20,365 nucleotides of DNA, from the IMG/VR virus record IMGVR_UViG_3300024999_000477, positions 1 through 20,365 of that record. The stretch is one strand, 5' to 3'. The notes beneath the pieces are model-generated. The model worked only from the letters and a program-made list of their open reading frames with translations, did not search any database and was not told the origin of the DNA. Source of the DNA: a virus. Positions within the stretch are counted from its first letter, which is position 1, and each line of letters opens with the position of its first letter. Positions 4,957 through 11,326 of the stretch are shown here, piece by piece. A program made the translations under genes and the position numbers.

Positions 4957-5623
4957 TTTAATCGCAATCCATGTTGAAGTTGATTTAGGAGTAAATGCTC
5001 ACGATGGTTCAGTGATAGTGAGTAGTAGATTTGTGGCAGATGTTTTTAATAAAGAACACAAGAATGTTCTGGCTGCAATCGAAAATTGCGAATGTAGTAT
5101 CGAATTCTCACGGCTTAATTTCAAGCCGTCAACCTATAAGGATTCACGAGGAAAAAAACAGCCCGAAGTCCTACTTACCAAAGATGGTTTCGCTTTTATT
5201 GTAATGGGTTTCACGGGAAAGAAAGCAGCGCAATTCAAAGAGGCTTATATCAATCGCTTTAACGAAATGGAAAAAGCCCTAAAGGATCTTAATATTGCAA
5301 GGCTCGAATATCCAGAACTCACCGATGCCATTAAGTCGATGCACGATGAACCAAAGTTCTTTCACTATGCAAATGAGGCCGATATGTTCAACCAGATAAT
5401 TTTAGGTATGAAGGCTAAGGAATTTCGCAAGAAACACGGTTTGGATAAAGGAGATTCAATCAGGCCATATCTTACTCCATTCCAAGCTGAAGCAATGCGA
5501 AAAATGCAACAGTTCGACGTTGGGCTAGTGGTGGCCGTACCGAACTTTACCGAGCGCAAGAAGATTCTCCAAACTTATTTCATGCAGACTTATTTCCCAG
5601 AGACATTAAGGCTGAAGAGTTAA
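4949..5623 (+). CDS. Rha-family phage regulatory protein / antirepressor-like
   Basis: Residues about 25-115 match the Rha (pRha) domain: VSSRFVADVFNKEHKNVLAAI, KDGFAFIVMGFTGKKAAQFK and the following NRFNEMEKAL helix. The C-terminal 100 residues (EADMFNQIILGMKAKEFRKK through TERKKILQTYF) resemble a second domain found at the C terminus of phage antirepressor-type proteins. ATG 4949 (224 residues) is chosen over the upstream ATG 4934, because GAGAGG lies just before it. Such proteins control early phage development. With no ImmA peptidase nearby, this is a candidate agent that lifts repression, which is inference. Confidence 0.85.
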   Translation: MSNLIAIHVEVDLGVNAHDGSVIVSSRFVADVFNKEHKNVLAAIENCECSIEFSRLNFKPSTYKDSRGKKQPEVLLTKDGFAFIVMGFTGKKAAQFKEAYINRFNEMEKALKDLNIARLEYPELTDAIKSMHDEPKFFHYANEADMFNQIILGMKAKEFRKKHGLDKGDSIRPYLTPFQAEAMRKMQQFDVGLVVAVPNFTERKKILQTYFMQTYFPETLRLKS

Positions 5624-5712
5624 TGAAAAGTTTAATCTGGATCTTTTAATTAGTAAGACCGTTCAAGGTAAGTATTTGAATTAAGTGGACAAGCAGTTTT
5701 TAAGGAGGAATT

Positions 5713-5901
5713 ATGGTTAAATATCGCGGTAAGTACAAGAAGTGTCGAACATGTACGCACGCTATCGAACCTTTAATGGTAATGGTACTCGTAAAGGAAT
5801 CTTGTCCAAGTAAGCGCGCGTTTCACGGTGGAGACATGGTTGATAAATACACATGCGAAAAGTGTGAACATTTTAAACCTAATGAAAGCGAGGGTATTTG
5901 A
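5713..5901 (+). CDS. Small Cys-rich protein (putative zinc-binding)
   Basis: 62 residues from ATG 5713 after TAAGGAGG. Cys pairs C11/C14 (CRTC) and C48/C51 (CEKC) plus C31 suggest a zinc-binding knuckle fold. The stop TGA overlaps the next ATG (TGATG). It is first in a run of nine small early genes. Function unknown; early, tiny, metal-binding phage proteins often modify host machinery or defence, but nothing here shows which. Confidence 0.7.
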   Translation: MVKYRGKYKKCRTCTHAIEPLMVMVLVKESCPSKRAFHGGDMVDKYTCEKCEHFKPNESEGI

Positions 5902-6116
5902 TGAAAGTACGAGTCCTGGAAACTGGGGAAGTGGTTAACGCCAAGAGATTCAAGGATATGAGAGAGGAAGAAATCAAACACTCAACCTTAGATCCAAATA
6001 ACTGGGGCAGAGAAGACTTGTTTATCGACCGAAAAAGTCTAGGAACCTCATGTATGGGATACATGCTCGATGATGAAGTAGAAATAATTCCCGAAGAAAG
6101 CGAGGAGTCAAATTGA
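5901..6116 (+). CDS. Small acidic hypothetical phage protein
   Basis: 71 residues from ATG 5901 (GAGGG upstream; TTG one codon earlier is less likely). It begins with MKVRVLETGEVVNAK, a beta-rich opening seen in many small phage proteins, and ends in a strongly acidic tail. Coupled at both ends: TGATG with the gene before and a 4-nt overlap with the gene after. No known domain. Confidence 0.65.
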   Translation: MKVRVLETGEVVNAKRFKDMREEEIKHSTLDPNNWGREDLFIDRKSLGTSCMGYMLDDEVEIIPEESEESN

Positions 6117-6364
6117 AATCTAACAATTCAGCAAACCAAATCAGCCAATCCGCTAAAGCTTGGGGACAATCTTATTGGGAGTACATGGAGATCAAGTTCC
6201 CTGGTTGCGTTCGTACCTATGTGTGGGGCACTAAGAAGGAAACGCGCAGGGAAAGGCGCGAGGCTGAGAATAAGATCATTTCATTTCTCGGTAGTTCGGG
6301 TAATCCCATGGCGAGGCTGTTCGCTCAAATGCGGAGTTTGATTGGGAAGAGGAGTGCTTATTGA
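6113..6364 (+). CDS. Basic hypothetical phage protein
   Basis: 83 residues from TTG 6113, with GCGAGGAG upstream, overlapping the previous stop by 4 nt. The centre and end are basic (KKETRRERREAENK), and Trp and Tyr are frequent near residues 17-40. It could bind nucleic acid, but no motif is recognised. The stop overlaps the next start (TGATG). Confidence 0.65.
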   Translation: MKSNNSANQISQSAKAWGQSYWEYMEIKFPGCVRTYVWGTKKETRRERREAENKIISFLGSSGNPMARLFAQMRSLIGKRSAY

Positions 6365-6696
6365 TGATGTTTCCGTCTGACTCATGGGGAAAGTTCGGAG
6401 CAACATGGACATCGAGTAGACCCGTTATGGCTCCAGTAAAAACGAACCGCAAAAAGAACCGCAAGTTGGCTAGGCAAATGCGAAGAATGAAGGGAGGCAT
6501 GAAGCAAGCAGAGCAAGTAAAATCCTCCAAACTAACATTATGTATCCCTAGATTTAATTTAGTTATCGGAAATGGCGACATTAGAAATTGCCATGATTGT
6601 GCCAACACATGGAACCTAGGTGAATTTCCTTGCAAAAAGTGCTTTGAGGTAGGTTATTCAGACACAGGAACGAGCTATTTCTTGCCAAAGGAGTGA
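6364..6696 (+). CDS. Hypothetical protein with C-terminal zinc ribbon
   Basis: 110 residues, ATG 6364 (TGATG overlap; AAGAGGAG upstream; TTG 6361 and ATG 6367 are also possible). The middle is very basic (KTNRKKNRKLARQMRRMKGG). A C-terminal ribbon has paired cysteines NCHDC and PCKKC about ten residues apart. Basic linker plus zinc ribbon suggests nucleic-acid binding. Family not recognised. Confidence 0.65.
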   Translation: MMFPSDSWGKFGATWTSSRPVMAPVKTNRKKNRKLARQMRRMKGGMKQAEQVKSSKLTLCIPRFNLVIGNGDIRNCHDCANTWNLGEFPCKKCFEVGYSDTGTSYFLPKE

Positions 6697-6728
6697 TTCT
6701 GATTCACCACTTGAAAGGGGCAAGTCTA

Positions 6729-6887
6729 TTGCGTAAAGATCAAAAACGCAGACTTCAATATCAAGCCAAACAGCAGTTAGTTGAGCAAACCGAAAAGGAC
6801 TCAAGAATACTTCGTCGTGGATGGGATTCAAGGATTGAGTTGTCGGAAGGACAGTTAAAATCGTTTACGAGCAAGCTAGTTAAATAA
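6729..6887 (+). CDS. Very small basic hypothetical protein
   Basis: 52 residues if TTG 6729 is used, chosen because AAAGGGG lies eight bases upstream. The frame is also open from GTG 6693, which overlaps the previous stop (GTGA) but sits almost inside its own AAAGGAG. Lys, Arg and Gln-rich helical protein without Cys. Function unknown. Confidence 0.5.
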   Translation: MRKDQKRRLQYQAKQQLVEQTEKDSRILRRGWDSRIELSEGQLKSFTSKLVK

Positions 6888-6906
6888 AATTTAGGAGGAA
6901 GAATCA

Positions 6907-7191
6907 ATGAATTTATTACCAGCCAAAAAGGTCAATGGTGCAATCGAGAAAGTCTTGCTAAGGGGTACGCAATCCAAAACTCGCAAATCCAATCTTCTCT
7001 CAGGACTTCAAAACACGCTGACCGGACTAAAGGAAGAGGAATCAATCCTGCACAGCGTTCGTTCGGAAGTAGAGGAAATTATGGTTAATCTCAGGGCTGA
7101 GGATGAGTTATTCATGAAGGAATTAGCCTCCATCTCTGCCGTTAGGTCAAATATTGAGAAACTATTGGGTAGCGAGGGGAATGACCAATGA
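6907..7191 (+). CDS. Helical/coiled-coil hypothetical protein
   Basis: 94 residues from ATG 6907 with TAGGAGGAAGAA upstream. Nearly all helical; residues 30-90 show heptad-like Leu/Ile spacing with Glu-rich faces, suggesting a coiled-coil dimer. ATGA overlap with the next gene. No known domain. Confidence 0.65.
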   Translation: MNLLPAKKVNGAIEKVLLRGTQSKTRKSNLLSGLQNTLTGLKEEESILHSVRSEVEEIMVNLRAEDELFMKELASISAVRSNIEKLLGSEGNDQ

Positions 7192-7448
7192 GAATTAATA
7201 TTAACGAAAAATTCTGTATCACTTCAAATACAAACTCCATGATGGTCAACCAAAGGAGCGTTCCGCCGAAGTTTGACAAGGATAACGAGGAAGTCCTTAC
7301 CACGATTGCCCACTTACTCACATTGAATCAGTGTTACAAGTTTCTACTTAGGCATCAAATTAGGATCTCCAAGGCGACGGGATTTAAAGAGCTCATGGAA
7401 GAGGTTGGCAGAATCGAGAAGGAGTTAGATGATTCAATAAATATTTAG
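7188..7448 (+). CDS. Hypothetical phage protein, helical
   Basis: 86 residues, coupled by ATGA to the gene before. The first 30 residues are polar; the rest (TIAHLLTLNQCYKFLLRHQI and EELMEEVGRIEKEL-like end) is helical. No domain recognised. A new ribosome site (TTAGGAGGGATT) begins right after its stop, leading to the next gene. Confidence 0.6.
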   Translation: MRININEKFCITSNTNSMMVNQRSVPPKFDKDNEEVLTTIAHLLTLNQCYKFLLRHQIRISKATGFKELMEEVGRIEKELDDSINI

Positions 7449-7460
7449 GAGGGATTCCAA

Positions 7461-7697
7461 ATGGTACAACCACAACCAACTCAACGGTGCCTTTGTGGTC
7501 GCACAATGAACTTTCCAGACGGGGAAATAAAGACAGTCTGCCAATGCAATCGCGTCTGGGAGATTAGCACAGAGGAGACATGGTTCACGAATCTAATGTT
7601 TCCATTTTGCCAGGGAGAATGTTCGAGACAGAAGAATGCGCCAATTGTGGCAAAGCGAGTGAGGAATAAGCGAAAGAGGAGGGCGTTGGGGTGTTAA
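7461..7697 (+). CDS. Zinc-ribbon-like hypothetical protein
   Basis: 78 residues from ATG 7461 after TAGGAGGGA. C10-x-C12 and C27-x-C29 (RCLCG, VCQCN) resemble a short ribbon with unusual CxC knuckles; a further CQGEC occurs near residue 50. The C-terminal tail is strongly basic (KRVRNKRKRR). Overlaps the next gene by 7 nt. Possibly nucleic-acid binding; function unknown. Confidence 0.65.
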   Translation: MVQPQPTQRCLCGRTMNFPDGEIKTVCQCNRVWEISTEETWFTNLMFPFCQGECSRQKNAPIVAKRVRNKRKRRALGC

Positions 7698-7993
7698 AGA
7701 AAATCGCAAAAGTCATCAAAACTTGGATCAACCGCGAAATCCAAGCCTATAAAATCGAGCAAGAGAAGAAGGTTATCGAGGAACGTATCAAGAGAAATAA
7801 GGCCGATTTTACCGAACTGATGCGGTGTGGTAATACGGTTCGTGGTGAGGATAAGGACGATGACAGGATGTCAGCCGTAGTGGTGGATTATGTTGGCAGG
7901 GGGAGAGTCGGGGAGCCGTTTAATCCGGTATTCTCCCGAACCGATTGTGTGAATTGGGCAGAGAAGTCTAAGAGGGTTGGGGATGGGTATTGA
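7691..7993 (+). CDS. Hypothetical phage protein
   Basis: 100 residues from GTG 7691 with AGAGGAGGG upstream. N-terminal half is a long charged helix (IAKVIKTWINREIQAYKIEQ and on); the C-terminal half is Gly/Arg/Asp-rich and polar. The stop overlaps the open frame of the methyltransferase (TTGA), so translation is coupled. No known domain. Confidence 0.6.
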   Translation: MLKKIAKVIKTWINREIQAYKIEQEKKVIEERIKRNKADFTELMRCGNTVRGEDKDDDRMSAVVVDYVGRGRVGEPFNPVFSRTDCVNWAEKSKRVGDGY

Positions 7994-9414
7994 GTATGGA
8001 ATTAACATTGGGTTCCCTGTTCGACGGCATTGCGGGATTTCCATTATCGGCGAGTTGTTACGGCATCGTGACAAAGTGGGCAAGCGAAATAGAAGCATTC
8101 CCCATCAAAGTAACGCAGGAACACTTTCCTAACATGGTGCATTTGGGCGATGTAACCCAAATAAACGGCGCAGAGATTGCACCAGTAGACATTATTAGCT
8201 TCGGCAGCCCTTGCCAAGATATGTCGGTCGCAGGTAAAAGGGCAGGGCTAGAAGGCGAACGGTCAGGGTTGTTCGTGGAAGCCGTAAGAATAATTAAGGA
8301 AATGAGGAATGCCACGTATGGAATATATCCAAAGTTTGCTATTTGGGAAAACGTCCCTGGAGCCTTCTCAAGTAATGGAGGTGCAGATTTTAGGGCAGTC
8401 CTTGAAGAAATCACAGAGGCCGAAATTCCAGTACCTAAATCTGGACGATGGGCAGAAGCCGGAATGGTTGGAGGGAACGGGCGTTCAGTGGCATGGAGAG
8501 TCCTCGACGCGCAATACTGGGGTGTTCCCCAACGTCGTAAAAGAATCTTCCTTGTCGCAGATTTTAGAGGAGAATGTGCCGGAGAAATACTTTTTGAGCG
8601 AGAAGGCTTGTCTGGGAATATTGAGGAGAGCGGAGAAGCGTGGGAAGAAGTTGCCGGAAGTGTTGGAGATGGCGTTGAGACAACAAGCCGGATTAATTGC
8701 GAACCGGGGGGGATTAGCGGAACCGTCAGTAGTAAATGGGCAAAAGGGACTGGTGGACAAGCAGGGGATGAACATTATAACCTCATAACTATAGCCACGA
8801 AGCAACTTTCACAGAACATTGGACATAACGTTGCGATGCCACTTATGGAAAGCGATTACAAGGAGCCACAAGTTGTGTTGGTGCCGTTGATGGTGGAAAA
8901 TCATCCAGCCGACTCAAGGGTAAAAATTGATGATACCGGTACTACGCAAACGCTAACCTCGCGCATGGGGACCGGGGGGGGCAACGTGCCGATGCTAATG
9001 CAACCGACCTACGCAATTCAAAGCGGAACGATGCCAAATAAGTCGCAAAACGGATTAGGAGTATCGAGGGAAATCATGTACACGTTGGACACCAGGGTTG
9101 ATCATGCGGTAACTTGTGCCATAGATGTTCGCAACCTAAACGAAACAGAAGAACTAAGCGGAACCCTGCAATCAAAAAACACCGGTGGATATAGCCTTAA
9201 CTATCAAAATCCTGTACGCATTGGCTACCGAGTACGACGACTGACCCCCACTGAATGCTTGCGCTTAATGGGATTTCCTGACAACTGGCTAGATATCGAA
9301 AAGGCAAGTGATTCGGCTAAATACAAAGCGGTCGGAAATAGCGTGGCAATACCTTGTGTGGAGTTTATTTTTAGTCAGATTGTGAAGGTTTTAAGAAAGG
9401 AGCAACCAATATGA
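7990..9414 (+). CDS. C5 cytosine-specific DNA methyltransferase
   Basis: Transfers a methyl group from SAM to C5 of cytosine. Conserved motifs are in order: I at residues 7-17 (LGSLFDGIAGF), IV with catalytic Cys75 (GSPCQDMS), VI at E120 (ENVPG), VIII at 181 (QRRKRIFLV), IX around 416-433 (RRLTPTECLRLMGFPDNW) and X at 447 (AVGNSVAIP). Between VIII and IX is a long insert of about 230 residues with Gly/Thr-rich segments, as in many phage enzymes, and here the target-recognition part must lie. Start TTG 7990 overlaps the previous stop; ATG 7996 is equally possible. No restriction nuclease is adjacent, so it is an orphan enzyme, probably protecting phage DNA against host restriction. Runs of seven and eight G lie in the insert. 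Confidence 0.95.
   Translation: MSMELTLGSLFDGIAGFPLSASCYGIVTKWASEIEAFPIKVTQEHFPNMVHLGDVTQINGAEIAPVDIISFGSPCQDMSVAGKRAGLEGERSGLFVEAVRIIKEMRNATYGIYPKFAIWENVPGAFSSNGGADFRAVLEEITEAEIPVPKSGRWAEAGMVGGNGRSVAWRVLDAQYWGVPQRRKRIFLVADFRGECAGEILFEREGLSGNIEESGEAWEEVAGSVGDGVETTSRINCEPGGISGTVSSKWAKGTGGQAGDEHYNLITIATKQLSQNIGHNVAMPLMESDYKEPQVVLVPLMVENHPADSRVKIDDTGTTQTLTSRMGTGGGNVPMLMQPTYAIQSGTMPNKSQNGLGVSREIMYTLDTRVDHAVTCAIDVRNLNETEELSGTLQSKNTGGYSLNYQNPVRIGYRVRRLTPTECLRLMGFPDNWLDIEKASDSAKYKAVGNSVAIPCVEFIFSQIVKVLRKEQPI
8309..8788 (+). CDS. Overlapping frame inside the methyltransferase gene (possible dual coding)
   Basis: A 159-codon frame, +1 relative to the methyltransferase, opens at ATG 8309 with AAGGA eight bases upstream. 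Its C-terminal part (SSLSQILEENVPEKYFLS, then ACLGILRRAEKRGKKLPEVL) reads like a true conserved protein segment and reminds me of a segment seen in proteins of other phage methyltransferase loci. This is from memory, not a search. The methyltransferase frame over the same bases also looks family-like. It may be an overprinted gene, a trace of ancient frame change in the insert, or chance. Confidence 0.3.
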   Translation: MPRMEYIQSLLFGKTSLEPSQVMEVQILGQSLKKSQRPKFQYLNLDDGQKPEWLEGTGVQWHGESSTRNTGVFPNVVKESSLSQILEENVPEKYFLSEKACLGILRRAEKRGKKLPEVLEMALRQQAGLIANRGGLAEPSVVNGQKGLVDKQGMNIITS

Positions 9415-9797
9415 GAAAACTAACCCCAACTGAATTATCTGCCATCCAAGACCTAGAGGACAGCCCACTCATCGAACAATGGTCAATCGACGGTCATTCC
9501 AACTCACTGAGACGCGTAACGATCATATCTAAGGTTAATGCCAATTGGAACGAGATAGATGTCTTGCTAAATGCAATCTTTCCCGAGATGGAATATCGTG
9601 GCAAGGCAGGGGTTGAAGTTAAGGATGGAATTATGTCGGAGTATTATTCCATCGACGTTGAGATGGAAACGCTTATAAATCTGTGCATGAAAAAGACTCT
9701 CGCGCCAACGAGAGCCGAAAAAGAAACTACTCAAGGTTATATTACTATAAAAATTGATGAATTGGAACTGGCTGGGCCGTGTGAATCTTTTGTTTAA
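9411..9797 (+). CDS. Hypothetical phage protein
   Basis: 128 residues from ATG 9411 with AAAGGAG upstream, overlapping the methyltransferase stop by 4 nt. Mixed alpha/beta composition, moderately acidic; one Cys near the middle and one at the end. No domain recognised. The opening MRKLTPTEL resembles methyltransferase motif IX only by chance over a few residues. Confidence 0.6.
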   Translation: MRKLTPTELSAIQDLEDSPLIEQWSIDGHSNSLRRVTIISKVNANWNEIDVLLNAIFPEMEYRGKAGVEVKDGIMSEYYSIDVEMETLINLCMKKTLAPTRAEKETTQGYITIKIDELELAGPCESFV

Positions 9798-9824
9798 AGG
9801 GAAATGAAGGGCGGTAATTAAAGA

Positions 9825-10727
9825 ATGAAAGCTAAAACAATCAAAGCAGTCCTGACCAAAAAGCACAAGGACTTTGTTGCCACTATCCAAGATGAGGAAG
9901 TACGTAAGCTAGTGGAAAAAAACTCCATCATCACGGGTGGTTCAATCGTTTCAATGTTGCTCGGTGAAGATGTCAATGATTTTGACTATTATTTCACCGA
10001 TAAAGCAACGGTATCCGCCGTGACTAATTACTATGTGAAAAAGTTCAATGAGCTAAACCCTAATAAGGACCCCAAGCCCGTAGTGGTTGAGACGGAAAAT
10101 CGTGTAAGAATCAGGGTCCAAAGTGCTGGTGTAGCATCTGAGGGGCAAAAGTCGGAGTATCAATACTTTGAAACAGTTGACCCATCAGAGGGTACAAGCT
10201 TTATCGATGAGGTTACTGAGGTCATTGAAAGAGAATTGGAAGAAAAGCAAAACTACAGACCAATATTTCTTTCGGATAACGCTATTACCTTGTCTGGAAA
10301 AATTCAGCTTGTAATTAGGTTCTACGGAGAACCAGAGCAAATACACGACAACTATGATTTTGTCCATGCAATGTGTTACTGGAGATCAGAAAACAAACAC
10401 TTAGATTTACCAAGAAATTCACTAGAGGCAATTATAACAAAAGAACTGGTGTATCACGGCTCTAAGTATCCATTGGCTTCAATAATTCGCACAAGAAAAT
10501 TCATACAACGAGGCTGGAGCGTTAATGCGGGACAATATCTAAAGATGTGCTTACAGATTAATGAATTAGATTTAAAAAACGTAGAGGTTCTAGAGGACCA
10601 ACTGATGGGGATGGATGCAGCCTACTTCGCACAAGTTTTATCTCTCATAAAGAAACGCATGGACGATGACGAAAACTTTAAGCTAACAAGTGCATATCTG
10701 ATCGAAATTATTGACCGAATATTTTAA
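9825..10727 (+). CDS. Nucleotidyltransferase-fold phage protein
   Basis: The 300-residue protein contains ITGGSIVSMLLGEDVNDFDYY at about residues 36-56. This is the GG[S]-x(n)-DxD signature of the DNA polymerase beta-like nucleotidyltransferase superfamily, also seen in CCA-adding enzymes and related phage proteins. The C-terminal half (NYDFVHAMCYW, then KYPLASIIRTRKFIQRGW) has a set of conserved-looking aromatic and basic residues that I associate with a family of phage nucleotidyltransferases of unknown substrate. It lies 27 bp after the previous gene and 11 bp before the HD protein. It may adenylate or otherwise modify an RNA, protein or small molecule; the substrate cannot be told from sequence. 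Confidence 0.7.
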   Translation: MKAKTIKAVLTKKHKDFVATIQDEEVRKLVEKNSIITGGSIVSMLLGEDVNDFDYYFTDKATVSAVTNYYVKKFNELNPNKDPKPVVVETENRVRIRVQSAGVASEGQKSEYQYFETVDPSEGTSFIDEVTEVIERELEEKQNYRPIFLSDNAITLSGKIQLVIRFYGEPEQIHDNYDFVHAMCYWRSENKHLDLPRNSLEAIITKELVYHGSKYPLASIIRTRKFIQRGWSVNAGQYLKMCLQINELDLKNVEVLEDQLMGMDAAYFAQVLSLIKKRMDDDENFKLTSAYLIEIIDRIF

Positions 10728-10738
10728 GGAGGAAGATC

Positions 10739-11281
10739 ATGGATAAAACATTGGAAAACAGAGAACAATCGTTCATTTCAGGGATGTCAGGGGTGCTTCA
10801 TAATCCACTCGAAATAATGATTTCCCTGAAAAATAACGGATTCTTTACTGCACCAGCATCGACTAAGTATCACGGAAATTACGAGGGCGGATTATTCGAC
10901 CATTCATTGCAAACAATGGATGAACTAGTTGATCTTTCCTTGCGAAACAGACTCGCATGGACTCGGCCTGAAAGCCCTTATATCGTCGGAATGTTCCATG
11001 ACTTGTGCAAAATGGATGCTTATAAAGTAGATCCCGAAAAGCCATTTGGCTGGGATCACAACGATGGCTTATTAATAAAAGGACATGGCGATAAGTCGGT
11101 TATGATCTTATCCACGCTTATGCAACTTACAGAAGAGGAAGTGCTATGTATTCGTTACCACATGGGGGCATTTACGGATAGGGAAGAGTGGGATTATTAC
11201 ACTCGGGCTATTCGTAAATATCCGAACGTATTATGGACACATCATGCCGATATGCTGGCTTCCAATGTTGCTGGAGTGTAG
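10739..11281 (+). CDS. HD-domain phosphohydrolase
   Basis: 180 residues, ATG 10739 after TAAGGAGGAAGATC. Metal ligands are in the usual order: His in LFDHSLQ (about 56), HD in GMFHDLCKMD (about 87-88), His in GHGDKS, His in CIRYHMGAF, and a final Asp in HHADMLAS (about 173). The HD superfamily cleaves phosphate esters of nucleotides or cyclic nucleotides. Small phage members are often thought to be nucleotidases. It directly follows the nucleotidyltransferase, so the two may act on related substrates (inference). Confidence 0.85.
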   Translation: MDKTLENREQSFISGMSGVLHNPLEIMISLKNNGFFTAPASTKYHGNYEGGLFDHSLQTMDELVDLSLRNRLAWTRPESPYIVGMFHDLCKMDAYKVDPEKPFGWDHNDGLLIKGHGDKSVMILSTLMQLTEEEVLCIRYHMGAFTDREEWDYYTRAIRKYPNVLWTHHADMLASNVAGV

Positions 11282-11326
11282 GAGAAATTGCGGGTATAAA
11301 TTCGAGAAGAAGGAAGAGGAAAAAAT

